Assembly: GCA_963763475.1 (NCBI GenBank)
Contig: CAVXOR010000004.1
Coordinates: forward strand, 533,200-597,199
Length of the DNA stretch: 64,000 nucleotides
Direction: 5' to 3'
DNA from: AC-32 sp963763475
GTDB taxonomy: Bacteria; Actinomycetota; Thermoleophilia; Gaiellales; Gaiellaceae
The position numbers were made by a program, and so were the translations under genes. Shown here one piece after another: positions 1-8,071 of the stretch (position 1 is the first letter of the stretch; the number at the start of each line of letters is the position of its first letter). The notes under the pieces are model-generated. The model ran no database searches. It was not told the DNA's origin and saw nothing but the letters and a program-made list of their open reading frames with translations.

Positions 1-2
1 CG

Positions 3-2108
3 CGCGGTCCTACGGGCGCCACGGGCGTGACCGGCGCCAAGGGAGTCACCGGAACGAAGGGCGCCACCGGGGCAGAGGGTGCCACGGGCGGCAAGGGCAC
101 GACGGGTGACACGGGCACCACCGGCTCGAAGGGAACGACGGGCGCCAAGGGGACGACGGGTGCTAAGGGCACCACCGGCTCGAAGGGCGTCACAGGCTCC
201 AAGGGGACGACTGGCTCGAAGGGAACCACGGGAGCCCAGGGCACGACGGGCGTCAAGGGGACGACTGGCTCGAAGGGCGCGACCGGCGCAAAGGGCGCAA
301 CCGGATCGAAGGGAACGACCGGCGCCAAGGGCATCACCGGTGCGAAGGGCGTCACGGGTTCCAAGGGCGCGACCGGCGCAAACGGCGCAACCGGCTCCAA
401 GGGAACGACCGGCTCGAAGGGCGCGACGGGCGCCAGGGGATCGACCGGAGCGAAGGGAACCACCGGCGCACAGGGTGTCGCCGGTCCTGCCGGCGCGCAG
501 GGTCCCACGGGCGCGAAGGGCGCGACCGGGGCGAAGGGAACCACCGGCGCCAAGGGTGCAACCGGCTCGAAGGGTGCGACCGGAGCCAAGGGTACGACCG
601 GGGCCAACGGAGCGACCGGCTCCAAGGGCACGACGGGCGCGAAGGGATTGACGGGCTCCAGCGGCGCGACCGGGTCGAAGGGTGCGACCGGCACCAAGGG
701 ATCGACCGGAGCCAAGGGAACCACCGGCGCACAGGGTGTCGCCGGTCCTGCTGGCGCGCAGGGCCCCACGGGCGCGAAGGGCGCGACCGGGGCGAAGGGC
801 ACGACGGGAGCAAACGGTGTCACCGGCGCAAAGGGGGCGACCGGCTCCAAGGGTGTGACCGGAGCCAAAGGCGCGACGGGTGCAAAGGGCACCACGGGCG
901 CGAAGGGAACGACCGGCTCGAAGGGCTCCACGGGCACGAAGGGCGCGACCGGAGCGAAGGGCGCGACCGGCGCCAAGGGCACGACGGGTGCCGCCGGCCC
1001 GACGGGCGCGCGCGGACCGACGGGCACGACGGGCGCAACCGGTGCGAAGGGCACTACAGGCGCCAAGGGCACCACGGGTGTCAAGGGAGCGACTGGCTCC
1101 AAGGGTGCAACCGGCGCCAAGGGCACGACCGGCGCCAAGGGCAGCACCGGTGCCAAGGGCGTCACGGGCTCCAAGGGCGCCACCGGCTCCAAGGGTGTGA
1201 CCGGCTCTAAGGGCGCGACCGGCTCAAAGGGGGCGACCGGGTCCAAGGGAGCCACCGGGGCCAAGGGCACGACGGGCGCAAAGGGCACCACGGGCTCGAA
1301 GGGCGCGACCGGCTCGAAGGGTGCGACCGGCGCCAAGGGCGCGACTGGCGCGCAGGGACCGGCCGGTGCACAGGGGCCGACCGGCGTCAAGGGCGTGACC
1401 GGCGCCAAGGGCGTCACGGGCTCCAAGGGCGCAACCGGCACCCAGGGCCCGGCGGGCGCGAAGGGCCCCACCGGCTCGAAGGGCGCGACCGGCGCCAAGG
1501 GCGTGACCGGGTCGAAGGGCGCAACCGGAAGCAAGGGCGCCACGGGCTCGAAGGGCGCCACCGGATCGAAGGGACCGACTGGCTCGAAGGGAGCGACCGG
1601 ATCGAAGGGAGTCACGGGCGCCAAGGGCACCACGGGCGCTCAGGGCGTCAACGCGTGGGACGTGCTGGTCAAGAAGAGCGCCGACCAGGTTGTCACCAAC
1701 AGCACCGTCCTCGCGAACGACAGCGAGCTCAGCTTCAGCGTGAACTCCGGAGAGACCTGGTACGTGCAGCTGCTGCTCTCGTACAGCGGAAGCAACGCGA
1801 ACAGCGATTACAAGTGCGGCTTCACCTTCCCCACCGGCACGGGCTGGGTGAGCTACGTCGGCGATAGCACCACGGCGGACCTGATCAACCTCTCGACCGG
1901 CATCCGCATCTCGGCCGCGACCAGCCTCACTGCGATCGCGCTGGGGACGGACGGAGCGAACACGCCCCGGACCTTCACGCTCCAGATGATGATCAACGCG
2001 ACCGCGAACGGCACCGTCCAGTTCCAGTTCGCGAACAACGCAGCCGCGGCGAGCCGTACTTCGACCACGCGCGCGGGCTCGACCCTGATGGCCCGCAAGC
2101 TGGGCTGA
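3..2108 (+). CDS. collagen-like repeat protein with C-terminal globular domain (5' end outside window)
   Basis: The reading frame is open to the window edge and already in Gly-X-Y register at its first codon, so the true start lies upstream; the GTG at 27 is only an internal Val codon. About 549 visible residues are uninterrupted Gly-X-Y triplets, mostly alternating G-[AS]-K and G-[ATV]-T, with a few G-P-[AT] and G-A-Q triplets. From about base 1650 the repeat gives way to a non-repetitive domain of about 150 residues rich in Ser, Thr and Asn with alternating hydrophobics, which looks like a beta-sandwich trimerisation head as in BclA or C1q-like proteins (inference). Bacterial collagen-like proteins form surface stalks. 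Its stop overlaps the start of the next gene by one base, so the two are probably co-translated. Confidence 0.85.
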   Translation, partial: RGPTGATGVTGAKGVTGTKGATGAEGATGGKGTTGDTGTTGSKGTTGAKGTTGAKGTTGSKGVTGSKGTTGSKGTTGAQGTTGVKGTTGSKGATGAKGATGSKGTTGAKGITGAKGVTGSKGATGANGATGSKGTTGSKGATGARGSTGAKGTTGAQGVAGPAGAQGPTGAKGATGAKGTTGAKGATGSKGATGAKGTTGANGATGSKGTTGAKGLTGSSGATGSKGATGTKGSTGAKGTTGAQGVAGPAGAQGPTGAKGATGAKGTTGANGVTGAKGATGSKGVTGAKGATGAKGTTGAKGTTGSKGSTGTKGATGAKGATGAKGTTGAAGPTGARGPTGTTGATGAKGTTGAKGTTGVKGATGSKGATGAKGTTGAKGSTGAKGVTGSKGATGSKGVTGSKGATGSKGATGSKGATGAKGTTGAKGTTGSKGATGSKGATGAKGATGAQGPAGAQGPTGVKGVTGAKGVTGSKGATGTQGPAGAKGPTGSKGATGAKGVTGSKGATGSKGATGSKGATGSKGPTGSKGATGSKGVTGAKGTTGAQGVNAWDVLVKKSADQVVTNSTVLANDSELSFSVNSGETWYVQLLLSYSGSNANSDYKCGFTFPTGTGWVSYVGDSTTADLINLSTGIRISAATSLTAIALGTDGANTPRTFTLQMMINATANGTVQFQFANNAAAASRTSTTRAGSTLMARKLG
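441..538 (+). repeat. 98-bp near-identical internal duplication, copy 1
   Basis: This segment of the collagen-like gene recurs at 702-799 with three substitutions in 98 bases. It encodes the unusual G-V-A-G-P-A-G-A-Q-G-P-T stretch, which stands out from the monotonous K/T triplets. The spacing of 261 bp is a multiple of nine, so the triplet register is kept. Confidence 0.85.
702..799 (+). repeat. 98-bp near-identical internal duplication, copy 2
   Basis: Second copy of the segment at 441-538, differing at three positions. The near identity at synonymous sites suggests a recent duplication or gene conversion within the repeat tract. Confidence 0.85.
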
Positions 2109-2710
2109 TGCAGGAGCGAGTGTCCCTGGCGGGAACGCGGAGGTCGATGGACCTGACCGCGCACGCCCACCGGCAATCCGAGCGCCTCGTGCTGGTGGCG
2201 CTGGCCGCCGCGGCGCTGTTCGCGGCGGCTCTCGTCGGCTGGCTCTTGCAGCGCAACGATTCGTCGACGCAGCCAGTCGTCTCGGCATTCGGGCCGGTGA
2301 TCGTGACGTCGGCCCAGCTGGCCGAGGCTTCGGCCACGCTCGACCGCCCGATCTACTGGGCAGGGCCTCGAGACCGGTTCGCCTACGAGCTGACAACCAC
2401 CGACAGCGGCCGGATCTATGTGCGGTACCTGCCTGCGGGCGCCGCGGCCGGCGACTCGCGTGCGAACTTCCTCACGGTCGGCACCTACCCCGGCGACAAC
2501 GCCTACACAAACCTCAAGAAGGTCTCGACCGGGCCGGCGGTGCACTCCAACCTGCTGCGTGACGGGGGCCTGCTGGTCGCGCCGAAGCGACTACCGAAAA
2601 GCGCCTACATCGCGTTTCCGGATGCCGATTACCAGGTCGAGGTGTACGACGCCTCGACCGGAGCCGCGCGTCGCATGGCACTGAACGGCCTGATCAAACC
2701 GGTTCGCTAG
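2108..2710 (+). CDS. hypothetical single-pass membrane protein
   Basis: The ATG overlaps the stop of the collagen-like gene (TGATG). The 200-residue product has one hydrophobic segment at about residues 27-46 and an extracytoplasmic remainder with many beta-type stretches and no cysteine. An internal Met at residue 14 is an alternative start. I do not recognise a family. Coupling to the collagen-like gene suggests a role in its export, anchoring or assembly, but this is inferred from position only. The gene ends 4 bases past the end of the converging adenosyltransferase gene. Confidence 0.75.
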   Translation: MQERVSLAGTRRSMDLTAHAHRQSERLVLVALAAAALFAAALVGWLLQRNDSSTQPVVSAFGPVIVTSAQLAEASATLDRPIYWAGPRDRFAYELTTTDSGRIYVRYLPAGAAAGDSRANFLTVGTYPGDNAYTNLKKVSTGPAVHSNLLRDGGLLVAPKRLPKSAYIAFPDADYQVEVYDASTGAARRMALNGLIKPVR

Positions 2711-3282
2711 GCGCCTGGACGCCAGAGCGGCTCGTCGCCGCGGTTCGATGCCCGCGCGAGGATGAAGAGCAGGTCTGAGAGCCGGTTCAGGTAGACCGGC
2801 ACCAGCGGGTCGATCTCGACCTCGTTCCCGGCGGCCAGCGCGGCGAGCTCCGCCCGGCGGCAGACCGCTCGCGCGACGTGCAGCCGCGCGGCGGCTTCGC
2901 TCCCGCCCGGTAGCACGAAGCTCTTCAACTCGGGGAGGCGCTCGTTGTGCAGATCGCAGAGCCGCTCGAGCTCGTCGACCTGAGCCTGGGTCACACGCAG
3001 CCGGGCTCCGCTCTCGTCGTACGGCACCGAGAGATCGGCGCCCAGGTCGAAGAGCTCGTTCTGGATCCGCGCGAGCGGCTCGCGTAGCTCCGGATCGAGC
3101 TGCTCGTGCGCGAGCACCAGGCCGAGCTGGGAGTTGAGCTCGTCGACGATGCCGTAGGCAACCACCCGCGGGTCGAGCTTCGACACGCGCGAACCGTCGC
3201 CGAGGCTCGTCTCGCCCCGGTCGCCGCCGCGGGTGTAGATCTTGGTCAGCCGGACCGGCTCGTCGGGCTTGCGGGGGCTCAC
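2707..3282 (-). CDS. PduO-type ATP:cob(I)alamin adenosyltransferase
   Basis: The protein of 191 residues transfers the adenosyl group of ATP to cob(I)alamin to make coenzyme B12. Family hallmarks are the N-terminal ATP-binding stretch TKIYTRGGDRGETSL (residues 13-27), the D-E-L-N motif near residue 47, the V-C-R-R-A-E helix and the C-terminal Y-L-N-R-L-S-D-L-L-F segment. I chose the GTG at 3282 because it gives the usual family length and N-terminus; an upstream ATG at 3408 would add 42 low-complexity residues. It lies downstream of an acyl-CoA dehydrogenase in the same direction, fitting use of B12 in acyl-CoA metabolism such as methylmalonyl-CoA mutase (inference). Confidence 0.9.
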   Translation of the reverse strand: MSPRKPDEPVRLTKIYTRGGDRGETSLGDGSRVSKLDPRVVAYGIVDELNSQLGLVLAHEQLDPELREPLARIQNELFDLGADLSVPYDESGARLRVTQAQVDELERLCDLHNERLPELKSFVLPGGSEAAARLHVARAVCRRAELAALAAGNEVEIDPLVPVYLNRLSDLLFILARASNRGDEPLWRPGA

Positions 3283-3433
3283 GGTCGGCTGCCTGGCGTT
3301 GGCCGACCCAAACCGCCCGCGGTTGTCACGCTTTCGGCACGAAGCCGCGACGGACACGCGCGTTTTCCGCTCACATCGTGTCGGAGGGCGGGCGTGGTGG
3401 GCACCCACTTCGCGGGCGTGAACATCGAACAGC

Positions 3434-4597
3434 TCACCCCTGCGCGAGTTCCCGCTCGCGGAGGCCGAGGATCGAGCGGGCGATCACGAGCCGCTGGATC
3501 TCGCTCGTGCCCTCGTAGATCTCCGTGATCTTCGCGTCCCGGTAGTAGCGCTCGACCGGGAACTCCTTCGTGTACCCGTAGCCGCCGAGCACCTGGATCG
3601 CCTCCGCGGTCTGCCGCCGCGCGACCTCCGACGCGTACAGCTTCGCCTTCGCGCCCTCCTCGGTGTGCGGCCGGCCTTTCTGCTTCAGCCAGGCGGCCCG
3701 GTAGACGAGCAGCCGCGCCGCGTCGATCTCCGTCGCCATGTCGGCGAGCTTCCACTGGATTGCCTGGAAGTCGGCGATCCGCTTGCCGAACTGCCGCCGC
3801 TCGAGCGAGTACTCGCGTGCGACGTCGTAACCTGCCTGGGCGATGCCGAGCGCCTGGGCCGCGATCCCGATCCGGCCGCCGTCGAGCGTGGACATCGCGA
3901 CGGTGAAGCCCTTGCCTTCCTCGTGCAACAACCGCTCGCGTCCTGCCCGCGCGCCTTCGATCGCCAGGTCGACGGTTGAGGACGAGTTCAGCCCGAGCTT
4001 TTCTTCCTCGCGGGTGACACGTACCTGGTCGCCGTCGAGCACGAAGGCCGAGACGCCCTTCGGCCCCGGCGTGTCCGGGTCGGTGCGCGCGAACAGCAGC
4101 ACCGTGCCGCCGAAGGCGCCGTTGGTGATCCACTGCTTGGTGCCCGTAATCGTCCAGCCGTCCTCGTCCGCGACGGCCGCCGTCCGCAACGAGCCGGCGT
4201 CGGAGCCTGCCTCGGGCTCCGTCAGCGCGAACGCGCCGATCGCCTCGCCGCGGGCGAGCGGCGGGACGAAGCGGCTGCGCTGCTCGTCGGTGCCGAAGCT
4301 GAGGATCGGCAACGTCACCGCGCTCGTGTGCACGGCGACGGTCACCCCCACGCCCGCGTCGGCCCGCGACAGCTCCTCCAGCACGAGGATGTAGGAGAGG
4401 AAGTCGGCGCCCGCGCCACCGTACTCCTCCGGGATACAGGCGCCCATGAAGCCGAGCTCGGCCAGCTTGCCGAACAACTCTCGCGGAAAGCCGTGCGCCC
4501 GGTCCCAGTCCCCGGCGTTCGGCTCGATCTCCGCCTGCGCGAACTCCCGCGCCAGCTCCTGAATCTCCCGCTGGTCGCCGGAAAGCTCGAAGTCCAT
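3434..4597 (-). CDS. acyl-CoA dehydrogenase
   Basis: The 387-residue FAD flavoenzyme oxidises an acyl-CoA to the trans-2-enoyl-CoA and passes electrons to ETF. The three-domain order is visible: an N-terminal helical domain, a middle beta domain with F-A-L-T-E-P-E-A-G-S-D and W-I-T-N-G, and a C-terminal helical domain with R-x-Q-F-G-K, Q-V-L-G-G-Y-G-Y and the catalytic glutamate in Y-E-G-T (E362). Length and motifs fit short/medium-chain family members; chain length cannot be read. A TATACT element lies 9 bases upstream of the ATG (4612-4607), so the mRNA may be leaderless or nearly so. Thiolase and 3-hydroxyacyl-CoA dehydrogenase genes nearby support a fatty-acid degradation role. Confidence 0.93.
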   Translation of the reverse strand: MDFELSGDQREIQELAREFAQAEIEPNAGDWDRAHGFPRELFGKLAELGFMGACIPEEYGGAGADFLSYILVLEELSRADAGVGVTVAVHTSAVTLPILSFGTDEQRSRFVPPLARGEAIGAFALTEPEAGSDAGSLRTAAVADEDGWTITGTKQWITNGAFGGTVLLFARTDPDTPGPKGVSAFVLDGDQVRVTREEEKLGLNSSSTVDLAIEGARAGRERLLHEEGKGFTVAMSTLDGGRIGIAAQALGIAQAGYDVAREYSLERRQFGKRIADFQAIQWKLADMATEIDAARLLVYRAAWLKQKGRPHTEEGAKAKLYASEVARRQTAEAIQVLGGYGYTKEFPVERYYRDAKITEIYEGTSEIQRLVIARSILGLRERELAQG

Positions 4598-4606
4598 CGG
4601 GCCGCG

Positions 4607-4638
4607 AGTATAAGGCGCCTCGCGCGTTCACCTATAGT
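4607..4638. promoter_or_regulatory. divergent promoter region between acyl-CoA dehydrogenase and Rieske oxygenase
   Basis: The 42-bp gap between the two start codons holds TATACT on the minus strand (4612-4607) and TATAGT on the plus strand (4633-4638). Both resemble -10 elements and both lie within a few bases of a start codon, as expected for leaderless mRNAs. No convincing -35 elements are seen. Confidence 0.4.
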
Positions 4639-4639
4639 C

Positions 4640-5674
4640 GTGGCCGGTTTGGCCTCCGGGACTGCGCAGGGCACGCTTCCGTGGAGCTGGTACTCCGACC
4701 CGGAGTTGCTCCGGCGGGAGCAGGAGCGGATCTTTCGCCACGGCTGGCAGTACGCCGGCCCGGCCGAGCACGCTGCGGAGCCCGGCGACTTCCTCACCTG
4801 CAGCGTGGGCGACGTTCCAGTGGTGGTCACGCGCGCGCGCGACGGCGAGCTGCACGCCCTGCTGAACGTCTGCCGCCACCGCGGCTCGATCGTCGCCCAG
4901 GGACGAGGCAACCGCGCGACGCTGCAATGCCCGTACCACGCGTGGACCTACGAGCTCGACGGACGCCTGCGCTCGGCGCCGCGCGGGCCCGAGCTCGAGC
5001 TCGAAGGCATCTGCCTGCGCAGGCTCGCGGTCGAGGCGTGGGGACCGCTGCTGTTCGTCCACCCGGATGCCGAGCCAGCCCCGCTCGCCGAGACGCTCGG
5101 CCCGTTGCCGGAGCTCCTCTCGGGCGGCGGCATCGAGCTGGAGAGGCTGCGCTTCCGTCGCCGGGGGGAGTTCGAGCTCGCCTGCAACTGGAAGATCGCG
5201 GTCGAGAACTACCTCGAGTGCTACCACTGCGCCGTGGCGCATCCGGGCTTCAGCCAGGTCGTCGACGTCTCGCCCGGCGCGTACCGGCTCGAGACTCACG
5301 CGCGCGGCTCGAGCCAGTTCGGCCCCAGCCGCAACGGCGGCGGGCCGGTCGAGGGACAGTTCCACTGGCTCTGGCCGGCGACCAAGATCTACGCACTGCC
5401 TGGCCCGCCGAACCTCGCGGCCGGCCCGGTCGCGCCGGCCGGCCCGGAGCGGACCAGCGGCTTCCTTGACTACTTCTTTCCGGAGGAGGTCACCGACGCG
5501 CAGGTCGAGGAGCTGCTGGCCTTCGACGACCAGGTCGGGCTGGAGGATCGTGCGCTCGTCGAGTCGGTGCAGGCCGGCGTCCGTTCCGGCCTGCTGGACG
5601 AGGGCCGGCTGCTGCCCGAGAGCGAGTGCCTACTTGCACATTTCCAATCGCTGGTGCGGGAGGCCCTCGCCTGA
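4640..5674 (+). CDS. Rieske [2Fe-2S] aromatic ring-hydroxylating oxygenase, alpha subunit type
   Basis: Residues C78-x-H80 and C97-x2-H100 form a canonical Rieske centre. N-W-K-I-A-V-E-N-Y-L-E-C-Y-H starts the catalytic domain, with H196 and H201 as likely mononuclear iron ligands and an acidic D/E-D-R-A-L-V-E segment near the C-terminus supplying the carboxylate. The 344-residue size fits single-component or choline-monooxygenase-like alpha subunits. The GTG at 4640 is chosen because upstream codons run into the opposite gene; a TTG at 4649 is possible given a TATAGT just upstream. Substrate unknown. No ferredoxin or beta subunit gene is adjacent. Confidence 0.88.
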   Translation: MAGLASGTAQGTLPWSWYSDPELLRREQERIFRHGWQYAGPAEHAAEPGDFLTCSVGDVPVVVTRARDGELHALLNVCRHRGSIVAQGRGNRATLQCPYHAWTYELDGRLRSAPRGPELELEGICLRRLAVEAWGPLLFVHPDAEPAPLAETLGPLPELLSGGGIELERLRFRRRGEFELACNWKIAVENYLECYHCAVAHPGFSQVVDVSPGAYRLETHARGSSQFGPSRNGGGPVEGQFHWLWPATKIYALPGPPNLAAGPVAPAGPERTSGFLDYFFPEEVTDAQVEELLAFDDQVGLEDRALVESVQAGVRSGLLDEGRLLPESECLLAHFQSLVREALA

Positions 5675-6105
5675 GAGTCGTCTTGCTTCTCCCGGCACTG
5701 CTTGCGGTGCTCGCCGCCGGCTGCGGCGGGAGCCCGCCCTCTACACAGAGCGTCGTCCGCGCCTGGAGCCAGGCCCTGAACGCCGACGACAACAAGCGCG
5801 CCGCCGACCTGTTCGCGCCGGGCGCAGAGATCGTGCAGGGCTCGATGGTCACGCGGCTGCGGACGCATGCCGAAGCCGAGGCGTGGAACTCCGCCCTCCC
5901 GTGCTCGGGCCGGATCGTCTCGATCAAGAGCCACGGCCAGACGGCGCGGGCCACGTTCGAGCTCGGTGACCGCCAGGACAGCCGCTGCGACGGGCCGGGT
6001 GAGCGTGCGACGGCGATCTTCCGCGTGGTGAAGGGAAAGATCGTGCTCTGGCACCAGACCGACTCGCCGGTGACGCAGCCACCGCCACCGACCGAGTCCG
6101 CCTAG
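5671..6105 (+). CDS. putative lipoprotein with NTF2/SnoaL-like domain
   Basis: The N-terminus is a short hydrophobic signal ending in a lipobox L-A-A-G-C, so the mature protein is probably a membrane-anchored lipoprotein. The rest (V-V-R-A-W-S-Q-A-L-N, then a D-L-F-A-P-G segment and beta strands) looks like a cone-shaped NTF2-like fold; ligand unknown. Start choice is uncertain. A CTG at 5671 overlaps the oxygenase stop as CTGA, mimicking the ATGA/GTGA/TTGA overlaps used elsewhere here; a TTG at 5683 or an ATG at 5626, deep inside the upstream gene, are alternatives. It converges on the HD-GYP gene with 4 bases of overlap. Confidence 0.65.
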   Translation: MRVVLLLPALLAVLAAGCGGSPPSTQSVVRAWSQALNADDNKRAADLFAPGAEIVQGSMVTRLRTHAEAEAWNSALPCSGRIVSIKSHGQTARATFELGDRQDSRCDGPGERATAIFRVVKGKIVLWHQTDSPVTQPPPPTESA

Positions 6106-7181
6106 GCCACCAGCGCCGCCTCTTCCAGCTCCCGCCGGATGCGGCGCAGCGAGCGGTCCCGCGTCTTGAAGGCGTCCACTACCGACGGATCGAACTGATG
6201 GCCCGTCTGCTGCTCGAGCTCACGGCCGGCCGCGGCCCAGCTCATCGCGCGGCGGTACGGCCGGTCGCTGGTCATCGCGTCCAGCGCGTCGGCGACGGCG
6301 AAGATCCGCGCGGCCGCCGGGATCTCGTTGCCGGCGCGTCCGTCCGGATAGCCACGGCCGTCCCAGCGCTCGTGGTGCGAGCGGACGACCTCGAGACCGG
6401 TGCCGCGCAGGAAGGAGACTCCGCGGAGGAGCTGCTCTCCGAGGACGGTGTGGGTCTCCATCAGGCGGCGTTCCGTGCTGGTCAGCGGCCCCGGCTTCTG
6501 CAGGATCCGGTCCGGGATCCCGATCTTGCCCACGTCGTGGAGCATGAAGCCGTACGCGACGCTCTCGTCGTCGCAGACCTCGGGCGCCGCGACCTGCGCC
6601 AGCTCGAGGGCGTACCGGTGCACGCGCTGCGAGTGCTCGCCGGTGCCGTGGTCCTTGGACTCGAGCGCGCTGGCGAGCGCGGTCACCGTCTCGTGGTAGG
6701 CGTTCTGCAGAAGGCGCCGCTGGCCGCGCTCGAGCTCGAGCAGATGCCGGAGATCGCGCGCGTAGAGCAGGAGTTGCTCGTCCGGCCGGCGCTTGCTGCT
6801 GGCGCGAAACGGGGTCGCGCGCAGCCCGGCGGCGACGCGCTCGACCACGGCCAGCAGCTCGAGCGGGCTGAAAGGCTTCAACATCAGCGCGTCGGCGCCG
6901 ACCTCCTCCGCTCTCGACTCGGTGGTCCCGCCGGAGCCGGTCAGCAGCACGATCGGGATGTCGCGGGTCTGCGGCGCGCTCTTCAGCAGAGCGCAGAGCG
7001 CGGCGCCGTCGAGGCCGGGCATGGCGACGTCCAGCACGATCGCGTCCGGCCGGGCGGCGGCGATCCGCTCCTGGGCCGCGGCGGCGTCAGGAGCTTCGTC
7101 GACTTCCACGTCGACGGCCTCGAACGTCGTCCGCAGCAGTGCGCGAAACGCGTCGTCGTCGTCGACCAGCAAGAGGCGCAA
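6102..7181 (-). CDS. response regulator with HD-GYP domain (cyclic-di-GMP phosphodiesterase)
   Basis: The N-terminal receiver domain (residues 1-125) has the acidic D-D-D-D cluster, phosphoacceptor D51 in V-L-D-V-A-M-P, and the conserved K-P-F. A short linker leads to an HD-GYP domain with H-D-V-G-K-I-G-I-P-D and H-H-E-R-W-D-G-R-G-Y-P-D-G, i.e. the metal-binding HD and the GYP signature are intact, so hydrolysis of cyclic-di-GMP is likely. No partner histidine kinase is adjacent. It is the last gene of a minus-strand run (M42 peptidase, thiolase, hydroxyacyl-CoA dehydrogenase), 44 bases after the previous stop. Confidence 0.9.
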   Translation of the reverse strand: MRLLLVDDDDAFRALLRTTFEAVDVEVDEAPDAAAAQERIAAARPDAIVLDVAMPGLDGAALCALLKSAPQTRDIPIVLLTGSGGTTESRAEEVGADALMLKPFSPLELLAVVERVAAGLRATPFRASSKRRPDEQLLLYARDLRHLLELERGQRRLLQNAYHETVTALASALESKDHGTGEHSQRVHRYALELAQVAAPEVCDDESVAYGFMLHDVGKIGIPDRILQKPGPLTSTERRLMETHTVLGEQLLRGVSFLRGTGLEVVRSHHERWDGRGYPDGRAGNEIPAAARIFAVADALDAMTSDRPYRRAMSWAAAGRELEQQTGHQFDPSVVDAFKTRDRSLRRIRRELEEAALVA

Positions 7182-7225
7182 CGGACCTCCTTCGGGGGGC
7201 TTGGGCTAGAGCTGTCGGCCTTTGC

Positions 7226-8059
7226 CTACGAATAGATGTAGAAGCCGGCCCCAGACTTGCGGCCCGTTTTCCCTGCAGCTACCAACTCTCTGAGCAGCGG
7301 GCAGGGTTCGTACCGATCGTCACCAAGACCGTCGCGCAGGACTTCCATGATCGCGACGCAGGTGTCCAGGCCGATCAGGTCGGCGAGCGCGAGCGGACCC
7401 AGCGGGTGCGCGAAGCCCAGCTTCGCGATCGTGTCGATCGCCTCTGGCTCCGCCACGCCGTCGTGGAGCGCCCACACGGCCTCGTTGAGATAGGGCATCA
7501 GGATCCGGTTCGAGACGAAGCCCGGGAAGTCGTTCGCGACGGCCGGCGTCTTGCCCAGCTCGAGTGCGAGCTCGGTGATCGCCTCGGCAGTCTCGTCCGA
7601 GGTCTCCTTGCCCCGGACGACCTCGACGAGCTTCAGCACGGGCACGGGGTTGAAGAAGTGCATCCCGATCACGCGCTCGGGCCGCGCGGTCGCGGCGGCG
7701 AGCGAGCTGATCGGGATCGAGGAGGTGTTCGAGGCGAGCACGGCCTCCGGCGGGAGGGTCTCGTCGGCGTGCCGGAAGACGTCCTCCTTGACCTTCGCGT
7801 CCTCGACCACCGCCTCGACCATCAGGTCGGCGGCGACCAGGTCGTCCACCGGCGTCACCCGCGCGAGCACTTCGTCGGGCTCGGGCCCACCTTTCTCGGC
7901 GAGCTTCGACAGGCTCTTGCCCATCGCCTCGAGCCCGCGGTCGACCGCGCCGGGCATGGCGTCGTGGAGCGAGACCCGTCGGCCGGAGGCCGCCACCACC
8001 TGGGCGATTCCGCCGCCCATCTGGCCGGCGCCGACAACGAGCACGTGCTCGAACCTCAC
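7226..8059 (-). CDS. 3-hydroxyacyl-CoA (3-hydroxybutyryl-CoA) dehydrogenase
   Basis: The 277-residue protein has an N-terminal Rossmann motif V-G-A-G-Q-M-G-G-G-I-A (residues 9-19), the catalytic His in I-G-M-H-F-F-N-P-V-P, and the C-terminal dimerisation domain with N-R-I-L-M-P-Y-L-N-E-A and L-A-D-L-I-G-L-D. It is the free-standing form of about 280 residues, which uses NAD(P) to interconvert 3-hydroxyacyl- and 3-ketoacyl-CoA. It sits 12 bases downstream of the thiolase gene, so the two catalyse consecutive steps, in either beta-oxidation or C4 synthesis. Confidence 0.93.
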   Translation of the reverse strand: MRFEHVLVVGAGQMGGGIAQVVAASGRRVSLHDAMPGAVDRGLEAMGKSLSKLAEKGGPEPDEVLARVTPVDDLVAADLMVEAVVEDAKVKEDVFRHADETLPPEAVLASNTSSIPISSLAAATARPERVIGMHFFNPVPVLKLVEVVRGKETSDETAEAITELALELGKTPAVANDFPGFVSNRILMPYLNEAVWALHDGVAEPEAIDTIAKLGFAHPLGPLALADLIGLDTCVAIMEVLRDGLGDDRYEPCPLLRELVAAGKTGRKSGAGFYIYS

Positions 8060-8071
8060 CGCGAGATCTCC

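Noticed and set aside
1..1650. Long open frames on the other strand and frames across the collagen tract (Arg/Pro/Ser-rich products of 70-390 residues).
   Set aside because: They are shadows of a 9-base GC-rich repeat that lacks stop codons in several frames; composition is nonsense and none has a credible start.
4328..4639. N-terminal extension of the Rieske oxygenase to an ATG at 4328.
   Set aside because: It would be fully antisense to the acyl-CoA dehydrogenase 5' part and shows no relation to the oxygenase family.
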